64,000 nt of DNA from Begonia masoniana (lineage: Eukaryota > Streptophyta > Magnoliopsida > Cucurbitales > Begoniaceae), in NCBI GenBank assembly GCA_022432975.1, contig CM039508.1, forward strand, positions 19,495,779-19,559,778, given 5' to 3'. Shown piece by piece: positions 22,968 to 34,200 of this stretch. How positions within the stretch are numbered: position 1 is the first letter of the stretch; each line of letters starts with the position of its first letter. The notes under the pieces are model-generated. The model was not told the origin of the DNA. It ran no database searches and saw only the letters and a program-made list of their open reading frames with translations. Both the position numbers and the translations under genes were made by a program.

Positions 22968-25645
22968 TGTGATGACCCCCGACCCGATCGAGGTCCGAGG
23001 AGTCATCACTCCGGAACATTTAGACGGGGACTATTTTTTTTTTAACCAAACAGACTGAACTTTTAAGAGCAAACCCTTAAAAGCTTTACAGAGAGATAAA
23101 ACAGTCTCTGGATTTAAAAGTAGAACGAGAAAACAGTTAAACCGGACTGCAGAATGAATTACAGAAGGAAATCAGAATACTTGGAACATTTAAATAAAAG
23201 ACTGGATGGACGACGGGCATGCAGAGGAAACATGATAAAATACATGCAGTGAAAATATACGAGGAATATAGACTGAAAGGCATACTAGGAGAAAGTTACA
23301 GTGAATAACAGAATTGGGTGATATAGGGCAGAAGATGTAAATAAAACGGGGCGGAAGAAGTAGGCAGATGACGTCAGGCGGAAGATGTGAATAAACTGGG
23401 CAGAAATGAACTATTCACCGGTAGAAGTGAACTACAGACAGAAATGAATTGTTCACCGGTGGAAGTGAACTACAGACAGAAATGAAGTGTTCACCGGTGG
23501 AAGTGAACTACAGACAGAAATGAACTGTAAAGGCAGCGATGGATGTAATCGGAAGATGTGAAATGAATGACGTTAGGCGTAGATGTAAACAAACCGGAGC
23601 GGTGGGATGTGAATCCTAAGCAGTACAAACGATAGATTGATCCTAAGGGCAATAGATGTAAATAAACCGAAGCGGTAGATGTGAATCCTAAGCCAGTAGA
23701 TGTAAATAAACCGAAACGGTAGATGTGAATCCTAAGGCAGTAGATGTAAATAAACCGAAGCGGTAGATGTGATTTTAAAGGGCAGCGGGCAGCGGTGGAT
23801 GTGATTTTTAAGGGCAACGGTAGATGTGATTTTAAAAGGGCAGCGGGACAGTGGTGGATGTGATTTTTGAATGGCAGCGGTAGATGAAATTGGAAGATGT
23901 AGTTTTTAAGGCAGAATTTGACAACTTTTGACAGGAAGACGTATAAACAGAGAACATAAAACAGAAAGCATAAAAGTTTCAAATTCTCAAAAACCGATTC
24001 AGAACATGATTTTCGGACATAACAGAAAACATGACATAAGTTTAAGAAAATCTATCTGCATGGATAACTCTAAAACCAGAGACCACCCATGCATGAACTA
24101 ATCAGAGGAAACTCAATGCAGTTCCAGAATATTTCAAAATATATAAATACAACTATCAAATACAGAGGTTTGAAACATCAATACAGATGCCATACATCAT
24201 TTTAAAATCTCAAAAGCAGTACAGAACTTGGCATGCATTTCCAGAATTCACCATAACAGAAGTTTTTAAAACATAACACAAAACTTTAAAACCTCATTCT
24301 CTCTGGTCAGGAATATGTCTAGCTACCACAACCAACCCCGAAGCTCGCACCACCAGCCTCCTATTCGTCGGTCTGAGGTACAAAGTCCTCATCCACGGGA
24401 TCCGTACCTACATCAAGGAGTTCAACTATGAGCCTAGAGCTTAGTAAGAACATGAAATACAGTGATACACGTGCTATGCATGAACATTTTCAAATATATG
24501 AACATTATATTACATTTCACTGGACAAGGAGGAATAAGTGGGTAGAGGAGCTGACATTATAGGAGTACATTCATAACATGACATGACATAACAGGAGTTA
24601 GTAGTTTTGCCGGGTCCCAGGGAGGGATAAAGCACAAGGTATCCTTGGCAAGGATAATTTTACAGGAGTCCCAGAGAAGGACAAGAACAGGATGCCAGTC
24701 CCCGTCCCACACTTAACCATACTTTACATTCACATTTTAACTTTCTTAACTTCAAATCGTGTGCACAGAAAACTTTTGCATGTCTTTCGGGAAAAGCATG
24801 TATGCATGAGCATTTACAGTGCTTGAACTTAAAACAGCAGACAACAGGAATAAAACAGCAGAACATAAGGAAAAAGCAGATAACTCAGAATGTAACTCTA
24901 ACTTTTCTACCCGAAACAACCCGACAGAAATGAAAACCTAGTACCTCCGTGATGTAGGGCCTTAAGGGCCAACCTACGGATATGAACTTACCTGGTGTCT
25001 GAAAAGCAGCAAGCTTGCCCGTGAAACCACGGTGATGCACGAACCTATGACGTGCACGAAAAGGAAAATTAACAAACTACAAATGCTAACTAATAACCTA
25101 GTAGAATAAGTTTCAAACTCCATTCAAACCTTTAGAAAACAAACCAACATGTTTTCATATAAAAACAGTGAGTTCACTCCAAATTATCGTAACCTCAAAA
25201 TCCAACAAAACTCACATTTTAACTTATTCAAATTCGTTAGTTTTAGCAGATGTTTACCTTAGGCAGAGAAACAGAAGAAAACTGAGGAGACCGAAGGAAC
25301 TTCGAAGGGTGTTTGTCGTCTGGAAGAGAGAAAACAGAGGGGAGTGGAAAGAAGCAGAGGAGAAATAAGGGTTTCACGTAGGAGGGAAGAGAAGAAGAAC
25401 ATGGATTCTTCAACAAGTCACCAAGTGTCAAGCAACCATAGGCTATCCCCCACCAACCTTAATTGGCTCCCTATTTTGCCCTTCCATTGGTTTTTAACTA
25501 AATATTTGTTTTGGTTACTCCATAGTTTAGTTTTCTACTAAACATTCCAACAATTCCAATAAAATATTTATAACATTAATGGCAATTCTATCTCATTCCA
25601 TAACTCACGGGATAATTTATACAGCCAAAAATGCCGGGTGTTACA
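22968..25645 (-). mobile_element. Solo LTR (2678 bp, reversed) in the MULE
   Basis: Ends TGTGATGACC and CCGGGTGTTACA are flanked by TTTTG (22963-22967) and TTTTA (25646-25650). It is the same family as the solo LTR at 43078-45595. It contains minisatellite-like repeats at 23400-23880, including units of GTTCACCGGTGGAAGTGAAC and AGATGTAAATAAACCGAAGC. The minus strand carries a donor CCAG|GTAAGT (about 24985-24995) and an acceptor GATGTAG|GTAC (about 24405-24415). Confidence 0.92.
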
Positions 25646-25822
25646 TTTTATGACTCCCCCATAGCTATATTTAAATAATTTCTGCAAATTTACATAACAA
25701 ATATATACCCAAACAGTTCTAGTAAAGTATAAACAATAATGCACATAAACGTAAATATAAACAGTTATGTACATCAAACTCAAATAAAAGTACATCAAAT
25801 GAAATATAAACAATAGTGTACA
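25646..25822. other. Short spacer between the solo LTR and the second MULE gene
   Basis: AT-rich. On the minus strand it would be the 3' UTR of the gene at 25823-27088. Confidence 0.5.
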
Positions 25823-27088
25823 TCAAACTACTCCGATGGTATATCGTCGTCGTCCATCTTTGCTGGCCATCCAATTCTCCAGCTTCTTAGTGACCTCCTT
25901 AATGGACTCATTGAGATAGTCCTGTGACTCAACCACCTTCTTCTGGCCCAGGGTCAGCTGCTCGACATTGCCTATGAGGAACTCAATCCTCTGCTCCATC
26001 TGCCCGAACATCTGCTGCCGCTCCTGACGCTCCTCCAGAAGCCTCTGCTGCAGCATGTCCCACATCCTGCCACCCTCAGGGGCAACTGGCGGTGCCGTGG
26101 TGGTGGTGGGGGTGTCATCCTCCATCGGAGCATCCTCGGCTGGAGAATCCTGAGCTGGAGCTTCCCCGAGCTCCTCCTTAAGCATCCAAATCCCGCAGAT
26201 CTCGACTAGACCCATCCTAGATAGATGAAGCCTGTCAAATACATCCAAGGCTCGGGGAGCTCTCAACTGCTCTCCCACAGGTAGCTGAACCTGTGACCAC
26301 TGCACGAGCTGCTAAATCAATGTACCATACGGTAGATTTTTGTTGCGTGTGCGAGCGATCTCGTGCATGTGCCCCAATATCATGAACCCGGGGTCGAAGA
26401 TGGTGCCACTGTACATCTTCTCTATCACATAGAGATCCATCCAGTTGATTAGATCTTTATGGCCATCCCTCGGCAACAGGGAGTGGCTGATAAGGTTGTG
26501 AACCACCTTAGCTTTCGCGTTCAAGTCCTTCGATTTCGGTTTTGTGAATTTTTCAATATCTGAATTGCAGTGAATCTGTCAAAGAAATTGCAGTCCCTCG
26601 GGTGTTCTAGCAAAATTACGCTCTCGAGAAGCTTGATAGTATTGTGTACATGGCTCGTGAGGAAATCCCAACAGCTCGTTCACATTCTTGGCATAAAAAC
26701 TAATATCCTTACCACAGACATATGACGTCATGCACCCCTCCCTCCCGTTGCTGGTCAAGTTCGTGTAAAATAAGCGAACCACTTGACCACAGGTCTCTCC
26801 GCTCATCGTGTATAGGCCTCGCAAGCCAGTTCTGTCGAACAATTCCTGGATCTCCAAAGACTCCCAACCGGTGAAGTTGACAGTCTTTCCATAAATAATT
26901 TGTTGTAATGAAATATCTCGATCAAACGTCTTTTTACATTCCTCGGTTTGAAAATCAATTGAGAAATGACCTAGCGGTGTTCGGGGCACTTCGGCCGGAG
27001 GCCTTTGTGACGAAGATCCTGGCCGGTTTGATGGGCTAGCTTCTGATGAGGAGATGTGAGGACGTTTGAAAGAGATTTTTGGGGCCAT
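25823..27088 (-). pseudogene. Second MULE gene: 'putative plant transposon protein'-like, two in-frame stops
   Basis: One continuous frame of 422 codons runs from the ATG at 27088 to a TGA at 25823-25825, interrupted only by TGA (codon 170) and TAG (codon 259), both in phase. The N-terminus (MAPKISFKRPHISSSEASPS) is basic and Ser/Pro-rich. Residues about 55-165 (TFDRDISLQQIIYGKTVNF, GLRGLYTMSG, VVRLFYTNL, VNELLGFPHEP) resemble the core of the plant family annotated as putative plant transposon protein (Pfam PF20167, from memory). About residues 330-410 are a Glu/Gln-rich predicted coiled coil. It reads inward from the right TIR, convergent with the transposase, as mudrB does in maize MuDR, though I see no mudrB similarity. 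The match is by eye. Confidence 0.7.
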
Positions 27089-27599
27089 TTTAGCCTCGGA
27101 TTTTCAGAGAAAATGGCTCGGATTTGGGAGGCAATGCTTGGGTTTAAGGATTTTCGGCAATAACAGGCTCGGGTTTGACGATTTTTGGCTTTTCAACTGG
27201 TCGATTTTGGGATTTTCAGAGATTAAAAGGCTCAGATTTGGGAGGTAAGGCTCGGGTTGGCGATAGGGGTTTCGCCAGCGATAGGGTTTTGGTATTTTTG
27301 GGGTTCTCGACGATGAGGGGCCCGATTATTGCAATTTCCGGCAACGACAATGCACTTCGACGATTTTTCTGGAAAAAATTGAAAATTTCGCCCTTCCTCC
27401 TCTCGGTTTCAGAGTGCGGGGCTAGCAGGGGGCCGAATTTTTTAAATACCAACGCAAGTTCGGCCCCCCAAACTAAAATTCAGGCCTCCGTGTTTGGAAC
27501 TAGGGCACAGTCGGGGGGCCGAATTAAAATTTCGTCCCCTCGCATATAGAACACGGGGAGCCAAGTTGGACATTTGGTCCCCCCGACTTAAATTCGCGG

Positions 27600-27974
27600 C
27601 AAATAACGAGTGGCCAAGCCAAATGTATGCCCCCCCGAAATGTTTTCATGTGCATTGCACGTGCCCCCGAATTGGTTTCGCGTGCAGCGCATGTGAGCGA
27701 GGGCCAGAGGCCCCCGCATCTTCCCCCCGTGGCGTGCGGGGGGCCGTGATTGGTATTTGGCCCGCCGAATAGATGGGCGTGCAGCGCACGTGAGAGGCAA
27801 ATTTGCCATGCGGGGGGCCGCGAAATGAAGTCGGCCCCCCGAATTTGAATTCGGCCCCTGCCAGAGTTCATTTTAACAGGTTTTAAAACTTTGAGGTTTT
27901 GACTGCGATGACTTTTAGTTTGAGGGTTTTTTCAAGAAATACCCATACTTCAGGATTTTTTTTGGAATTTACCC
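27600..27974 (-). repeat. Right terminal inverted repeat of the MULE
   Basis: The complement of 13869-14243, ending GAATTTACCC at the TTTCTTAAA duplication. Inward of it (27420-27600) the sequence keeps recurrent GGCCCCCCGA/CGGGGGGCC words but no longer aligns with the left side. It probably holds the promoter of the minus-strand gene. Confidence 0.92.
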
Positions 27975-27983
27975 TTTCTTAAA

Positions 27984-28001
27984 AGAAGATGATTACAACA
28001 T

Positions 28002-28041
<40 letters not shown>

Positions 28042-28548
28042 TTTTGATGAACTTTCTTTCTTTTTTATTTATTTTTATCTTGGCCTGATTTTGCATTTTT
28101 GATGCCCAAAAAAAAGACCATTACATCTTAAATTACACATTAATTTAGAAATTTGTTACTATTTCTTTTAATCAAACTTCGAAGTTAATAAAGGAGTTGC
28201 TGGTTCAGTAACTAAAATTTTCTTTACTATCAAAATGTAATTACTTGCTGCGAGACAATAAATGTTGTCATTAGTGTAATTTAATAGATCTTGCTAAGCA
28301 AGAGTATTTGCCATTTGGGTTTATATATAATATATTTATTTTATTGTAAAGTGTTTTTCATTTATGGAGGCACTATGATTTTGTTTTACGTGGAAAATGA
28401 AGTCCAGATTGAATTAAACAAATTAATAATTATAAACCAACAATTCAAAAAATTAGATTGCAAAAAAAGAATTCTATTACTACATTATCAAAATTTAATA
28501 TTTTTTATTTATTAATGGATAAATTGTAATTAAGGATGACAACGTAGT
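27984..28548. other. AT-rich spacer with a (CT)n microsatellite
   Basis: (CT)n at about 28003-28038 is followed by AT-rich sequence to the start of the split LTR. No gene recognised. Confidence 0.7.
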
Positions 28549-29123
28549 TGTAACTGTAATATCCGGTTTGTACGGACCTTTTATTATATTATTATTATAT
28601 TGTTATTGGCATTTTTGTAATTATGTCAAATCAGGTCCGATTTACGAAAAGAAAGCGTCATTACGATCCTAGCGATTAATTAGGATTTTAAGGAAATTCT
28701 GGGAATTTTCAGAATAGTGACGCTATATTCCGAGTAATTACTATTATCATAAAGTAAAAGACATTCTCGTAAAAATAGCAAACGAGGTCCAAATTGCGAA
28801 CGGACAGTTTTGTTAAATCCCAAATAATTAGATGGACTTATTGGTAAAGTAAGGACGTATGGAGTAGTCGAATGGCTAGACGATTAACGAACCGAAGAAC
28901 GAAATCAATATAAAAATCAAAGAAGGGCAAAATGGTAATTTGCAAATCCATTTTAATAAATAACACAAAATCACTCTTTTCCCTCACTTCTCTCTTTTCT
29001 CTCTTTTCTCTCTGGAACTCACGAACAGAGAAGATTTCTTTTCTCGGCCGCCGGCGAGCTCCACCATTCCGACCTCCGTTTCTCCTCCGTCCTTCACGGT
29101 TTCTTCCTCTCTCGCTACCCTCG

Positions 29124-30160
29124 GTATGTAGCTTTAGTTTTCGAGTGTTTAATTCGAGTTTCGGTTCGATTTAGGGTTAGGGTTTCGATTAGGGTTTTCG
29201 TTAAAAATGCGATTTAGGCTTCGTAATTAATAGGTTAGCCGTGATTAGGTATATATTGAACGTATTGGACGTTATTGGACGAAGAAAATCAATTTGCGAA
29301 AAAGTTATAAATTGGTTAAATTTCGGGTTTTTAGAGAAAAAACTCGTTATTTGAGAATTTGGATTATCGAGCTATAATTAACGTTCGAAATGCTTTAATT
29401 AGCTAAGTGAAGAATTTAGGATAATTCTTTAGTTAAAGTTTGAAATTTGGACGTTAATAGTTTAAATTGGTTTTAATTGCGAATGTCGTGTTTTTTTCTC
29501 AGACACACGACTCCCGTGGAAGAAGCTTGAGATCCAGCGCGCTCGAGGTAAGTTCTCGTGACTTGCTTGACCCAAAGGTCTACACCATACCTCGTCGTCG
29601 TATCAAGGATCCTTGAGGGTTCCTTGTTTTACGTTGTTTAGGTTGGGTAGTTAGGTTAGTGGTTTATAGGTTATGTTATATTGTTTGCTGATATGAACTG
29701 TTTGTTTACTTTCCGCTGATATGAACTGTTCATGCATCACGTGTTTCAAAATGGCATAGAAAAATGGGTTTCTGCACGAGTTTTCAATGAAATGAATAAT
29801 GAACGAAAATACGTAATCTGTATCTGAAAGGTCACGCGGGATGGGGCTCAGGCATGGCTGTAGGGTTTGTGAGTATGTACCCCCCCATCTAAGTGGAAAG
29901 TGGTAGTTCGACCGCGGAATGTATCCTTTCCATTTAGTGGGCTGATATCTCGGTGGCAATATGTATGAAATGACCTGATATGTCTGATGAGCATGTTTTC
30001 TGAACTTCATATGCACGACACGCATGCATCTGCATTTACGTAGCTTACTGAGATTTCCATATCTCATATGTGTCTGTATGGTGTAGGTGACGTTCTAGGT
30101 TACGTTGACCCAGGTGAGGATGATATTCCTCCTCCGGACGTAGGAGCAGCTGATGGATGA
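29124..30160 (+). other. Splice-like sites and short acidic open frame in the copy B LTR
   Basis: Donor CCTCG|GTATGT (29124) pairs with acceptor TTTTTTTCTCAG (29502). A 45-nt exon-like block ends in CTCGAG|GTAAGT (29548), and a second acceptor GGTGTAG is at 30086. Joined, the phase-1 frame reads SSSLATLDTRLPWKK, then LEIQRARGDV, then PGEDDIPPPDVG, ending at TGA 30158-30160. Counterparts of the last part occur in other LTR families of the window. I find no in-frame ATG upstream before a stop, so translation is unproven; the signals may serve RNA processing only. Confidence 0.45.
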
Positions 30161-30497
30161 TGGCCGTGGGAGTGCGCTGAGCAGTCGAGGCGCGTTTTGA
30201 CCCGTGGTGGGTTTATGTAAAGGTTTTGGGGGTCTTCTGAATATTTTGGATTGATAATAACTGTATAGTATACTTAGGTTGTTTGGATCTGGATAGGGAT
30301 TAGAAAACGTTTTGGTTTAAACTGTTTAATGAATGTTTTGGAAATGTTTTGATTGGTTTTAGGTTGATACGGATAGCTCGGTTTTTAGAGCTATCCACGC
30401 AGTTGGATTTCGCAAAGTCCACTGTGAGTTGGGAGAGTTTAAGCTTTAATTGGGTGTGATTATGAAAGTGAAAGTATGTGTAAAAGCATTAATGGTT

Positions 30498-30524
30498 GCT
30501 CTCTGGAATCGGATTCCAGAGAGC
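30498..30524. repeat. 27-bp perfect hairpin palindrome in the copy B 5' LTR
   Basis: Arms GCTCTCTGGAATC and GATTCCAGAGAGC surround a single G. The 3' LTR has the identical copy at 37708-37734. Confidence 0.95.
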
Positions 30525-30644
30525 TTGTTATGTGAAGAATTTCTTTGTGTCTGAAGTCTGAAGTGTTTAATCTCTCGGTAGAGCATAAGTGTAAGTGAAA
30601 GAAGAAAAGGGAAAAGGGGTGCTGGAGGTGCGGCGACCGTGCGC

Positions 30645-30838
30645 TGCAGTGCTTGCAGCGATCGGGCGCTGCAGGCTGCAGCGCTTGCAGCGACCGAGCG
30701 CTGCATGTTGCAGCGATCGGGCGCTGCCGGCCGCAGCGCCTGCAGCGACCGAGCGCTGCAACGTGCAGCGATCGGGCGCTGCACGCTGCAGTGCTTGCAG
30801 CGATTGGGCGCTGCAATTTGCAGCAACCGATCGCTGCT
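30645..30838. repeat. Array of ~20-bp GC-rich palindromic units in the copy B 5' LTR
   Basis: About nine units of the type TGCAGCGATCGGGCGCTGCA follow each other, with variants in the central CGATCGG/CGACCGA core. Each unit is close to self-complementary. Apparent open frames on both strands here (QRPIAA-like or CSACSDRALQ-like peptides) are products of the repeat. Confidence 0.95.
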
Positions 30839-31088
30839 GCACTTTGAGGGCAGAATTCCGATTCTGCCCTCCCTTCTTTTATTATTTAAAAGTTTTATTA
30901 AATGTTTTAGTTTTAATTATTATTTAAAGGTTTTGTTTTAAATGCTTTTAAAGTTCAGTTTTAATTCCGACTTCAGTTCTGATTTCAACTTCAGTTTTAG
31001 ATTCCGCATAACGTTTTATTTAAAAGGTAAAATAAAAATGAAAAATTAGTACGGGTAAATGGGTACGGACTTAGGGGTGTTACATTTA

Positions 31089-31101
31089 TGGTATCAGAGC
31101 C
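31089..31101 (+). promoter_or_regulatory. Primer-binding site of copy B (initiator tRNA-Met)
   Basis: TGGTATCAGAGCC, four bases after the LTR end, is an exact complement of the 3' end of plant initiator tRNA-Met. Confidence 0.95.
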
Positions 31102-31249
31102 CCCGGGTTTTAAAACCGATTCTGTAGACTGCTCGACTGCACAGCCACTACGCGGACATCCTTCATCAACTGTAAGTCTGTTTATAGCTTTCTTTGATTT
31201 TATTTCTTAGAGATTATTTGTTTTAAATTTTATAGGAGTTTGATACACT

Positions 31250-34200
31250 ATGACTCGAGGAAGGGATCCTAGAGACGACGCGATGGATCGTCTTACAGAC
31301 TTGATAGACCGCCAGTCCCAGCATATGGACCGGCAAGCGCAACAAATTTCGGACTTAGTGAACCGAGAGAACCAGCGAGAGAATCAGAGGACTCAGGAGT
31401 TGGTGGTCCCCAGTAATCAGGGTATGCAGAGGTTTCAAAGCCTTCGGCCTCCAGTATTCGAGGGCCAGTCATCGGACCCGACACGTGCCGAGGAGTGGAT
31501 TAGGGTTATGGAGGACATGTTGAGTTACGCCGAGGTTGCCAACGGGAGCAAGGTCGCTTATGCTACGTTTCACTTAGCTTTGGACGCTCGTTTCTGGTGG
31601 GACTCGATCAAGTCTACCACAGATGTATCAGTTATGACTTGGGATCGATTCAAGTTTTTATTCTACGATAAGTATTTCAGCCGCACGGTGAGAGTGGCCA
31701 AGAGGAACGAGTTTATGCAGCTGAAGCAGACTGGTTCAGTTGCAGATTATATTCGGAGATTTGAGTCTTTATCACGATTCGCACCTCGCCTTGTCAGCGA
31801 TAATGAGGAGAAGGTGCACCAGTTTATGGAGGGACTTAATCCGGAGATCCGGATGCACGTGGTTGTCTCAGGTATTATTGACGTACCTTTTTCTGATATT
31901 ACAGCCAGAGCTCTGGATATTGAGGCTGCCAGAGCCACTTGTATTAGACCGAGGGAGCCAGCTAAGGGCTTCTTTCGCGAGATTCGACCTCAGACGCAGA
32001 GCCGAGGTTGGCAGCCCAGAGCACCGCCCCAGTCACATCAGCGGGGTGTGAAGAGACCTCTCGAGGGAGGTAATGATCGGGGTAAGGGGAAGCAGATACA
32101 GGGGGCTTCTCAGATGCCATGGTATCCCTTGTGCCAGAGAGAGCATAGTGGAGAGTGCCGTGTGGGCTCTAACAAATGCTACAGATGTGGTAAAGTCGGC
32201 CATTTTGTTAGAGACTGCCCCCATCCGGGCCGAGATCAGTTGGGCGGAGATCAGAGGAAGGTTATGCCCAGGATTTTCGCCTTCATCGAGCCTGAAGATG
32301 TTGATGACGATGCTCAGCCTGCCGTGATTGCAGGTACTATTTTGCTTATGGGCGCTACTGTATTTACTTTGATGGATACCGGAGCTACGCACTCCTTCGT
32401 GTCGACTGCATGTATGGCTAGATTGGGGTTAGAGTCTGAGTCGGCAGAGTACGAGTATAGTGTGATGCTGCCCTCAGGAGAGCGTATGCAGTCCAGTCGT
32501 GTTATTCAGGGGAATATTATTTCTGTTGGGAGCGTTACCCTCTACGCACGTCTGATCGTTATGGGCATAGAGCGGTACGACCTTATTTTGGGGATGGACT
32601 GGCTAGCACAGCACTTCGCCACCATCGATTGTCGCTCCGGGATTGTGACCTTCCGACCCCCGGATAGTGCCGAGTTTTCTTATCAGGCGATGAACCGATT
32701 GAGTGGATCGCCTATTTCTTATGCTATGGAGGTCAACGAGCAATTCAAAGGTGCGTGCTCTATTTATTTGGCCTCAGTTTTTGATATTCAGTTGCTCAGC
32801 GGAGTACAGCCGAGCGACATTCCTATTGTTAGAGAGTTCTCTGGCATATTCCTCGATGATCTTCCCGGTTTACCACCAGACCGGGAGATTGAGTTCACTA
32901 TTGACGTCTATCCAAACTCCGCGCCAAGGTTCAAGAACCCGTATCGGTTGGCACCAGCTGAGTTGAGAGAGTTGAGGACACAGCTTGATGAGTTGCTAGA
33001 GAAGGGTTTTATTCGGCCCAGCGTTTCACCCTGGGGTGCGCCCGTTCTGTTTGTTAAGAAGAAAGACGGGACCCTCAGGATGTGCATTGATTACAGGGAG
33101 CTGAATAAGCTCACGGTGAAGAATAAGTATCCATTGCCCCGCATCGACGACTTGTTTGATCAGCTACAGGGTGCCCGAGTATTTTCCAGGATTGATCTGC
33201 GCTCGGGTTACAATCAGCTGAAGGTTCGGAGAGATGACATACCGAAGACGGCGTTCCGAACGAGGTATGGGCATTATGAGTTCCTTGTTATGTCTTTCGG
33301 GCTCACTAATGCTCCTGCAGCGTTCATGGATCTGATGAACCGTGTCTTCAAAGAGTACTTGGATAAGTTCGTAGTGGTTTTTATCGACGACATTCTGATA
33401 TATTCTAAGACAAAGGAAGATCACGAGGAGCATCTGAGGACTGTTCTGAGGACTTTATGTGAGCACTATCTATATCCGAAGTTCTCCAAATGCGAATTTT
33501 GGTTGGATCAGATCAGTTTCCTTGGCCATGTTGTATCACAGGACGGAGTTTCTGTGGATCCGAGCAAAGTCCAGGCGGTCAGAGATTGGCCACAGCCGAA
33601 GAACGTACGTGAGGTGCGTGGATTTCTCGGATTGGCCGGTTATTACCGGAAGTTTATTCAGGGATTCTCGAAGATTGCACTTCCCTTATCACGCTTAACT
33701 CGGAAGAGTGAGAGGTTTATTTGGTCGTCTGCTTGCGATGACAGTTTTGCAGAGTTAAAGCAGAGATTGACCACCGCTCCAGTTCTGGCGCTACCTGTTG
33801 AGGGTGTCAGGTTCAGTATTTACTGCGATGCATCTGGAGTCGGGCTCGGTTGTGTGTTGATGCAGGAGGGGAAAGTCATTTCTTATGCTTCTCGGCAGCT
33901 GAAGCCGTATGAGCAGAACTACCCTACGCATGACCTCGAGTTAGCAGCTGTGGTCTTCGCACTGAAGATATGGAGACATTACTTATATGGGCAGCAGTGC
34001 GAGATATTCTCCGACCACAAGAGCTTGAAGTACTTATTTACGCAGAAGGAACTGAATATGCGGCAACGCAGGTGGCTTGAGTTCGTCAAGGACTATGATT
34101 TTGATATCAAGTACCACCCAGGGAAGGCAAACAAGGTAGCTGATGCCTTGAGTAGAATGCCTTCTGCGAGTCAGCCTTCATTAGCAGCGATGTCAGTTAC

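Larger units (their letters stand above)
13869..27974. mobile_element. Mutator-like element (MULE) with long TIRs and two convergent genes, 14.1 kb with nested insertions
   Basis: Long inverted repeats at both ends (13869-14243 and 27600-27974) are bracketed by a near-perfect 9-bp duplication, TTTCTCAAA at 13860-13868 and TTTCTTAAA at 27975-27983. Nine base pairs is the Mutator signature. Inside are a mudrA-type transposase on the plus strand (14479-21770) and a second gene on the minus strand (27088-25823), each reading inward from its own TIR. An AT-rich tandem-repeat block lies between them. Two solo LTRs and a Cassandra element with its own nested LTR add about 7.9 kb, so the original element was about 6.2 kb. 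Both genes carry stops, so it is no longer autonomous. Confidence 0.93.
28555..31084 (+). repeat. 5' LTR of copy B (2530 bp)
   Basis: It starts TGTAATATCCGG and ends GGGGTGTTACA. Its order is: a pyrimidine-rich leader near 28980-29120, splice-like sites (29124, 29502, 29548, 30086), a hairpin at 30498, a palindrome array at 30645-30838, and an AT-rich tail. Confidence 0.97.

Noticed and set aside
23491..23982. A 163-codon minus-strand open frame rich in His/Pro/Leu
   Set aside because: Generated by minisatellite units of the solo LTR; the frame is not preserved in the sister LTR at 43078-45595.
25823..27088. Calling the second MULE gene mudrB
   Set aside because: Only the position and orientation match; no sequence similarity to mudrB could be seen.
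29124..30160. Listing the LTR short frame as a CDS
   Set aside because: No in-frame ATG precedes it in copy B and splicing is only inferred, so it is reported as an observation.
30446..30941. Overlapping open frames on both strands in the copy B LTR (QRPIAASTAAC-like, CSACSDRALQ-like)
   Set aside because: They are by-products of the 20-bp GC-rich palindrome array, occur in several frames at once and recur identically at 37655-38150.
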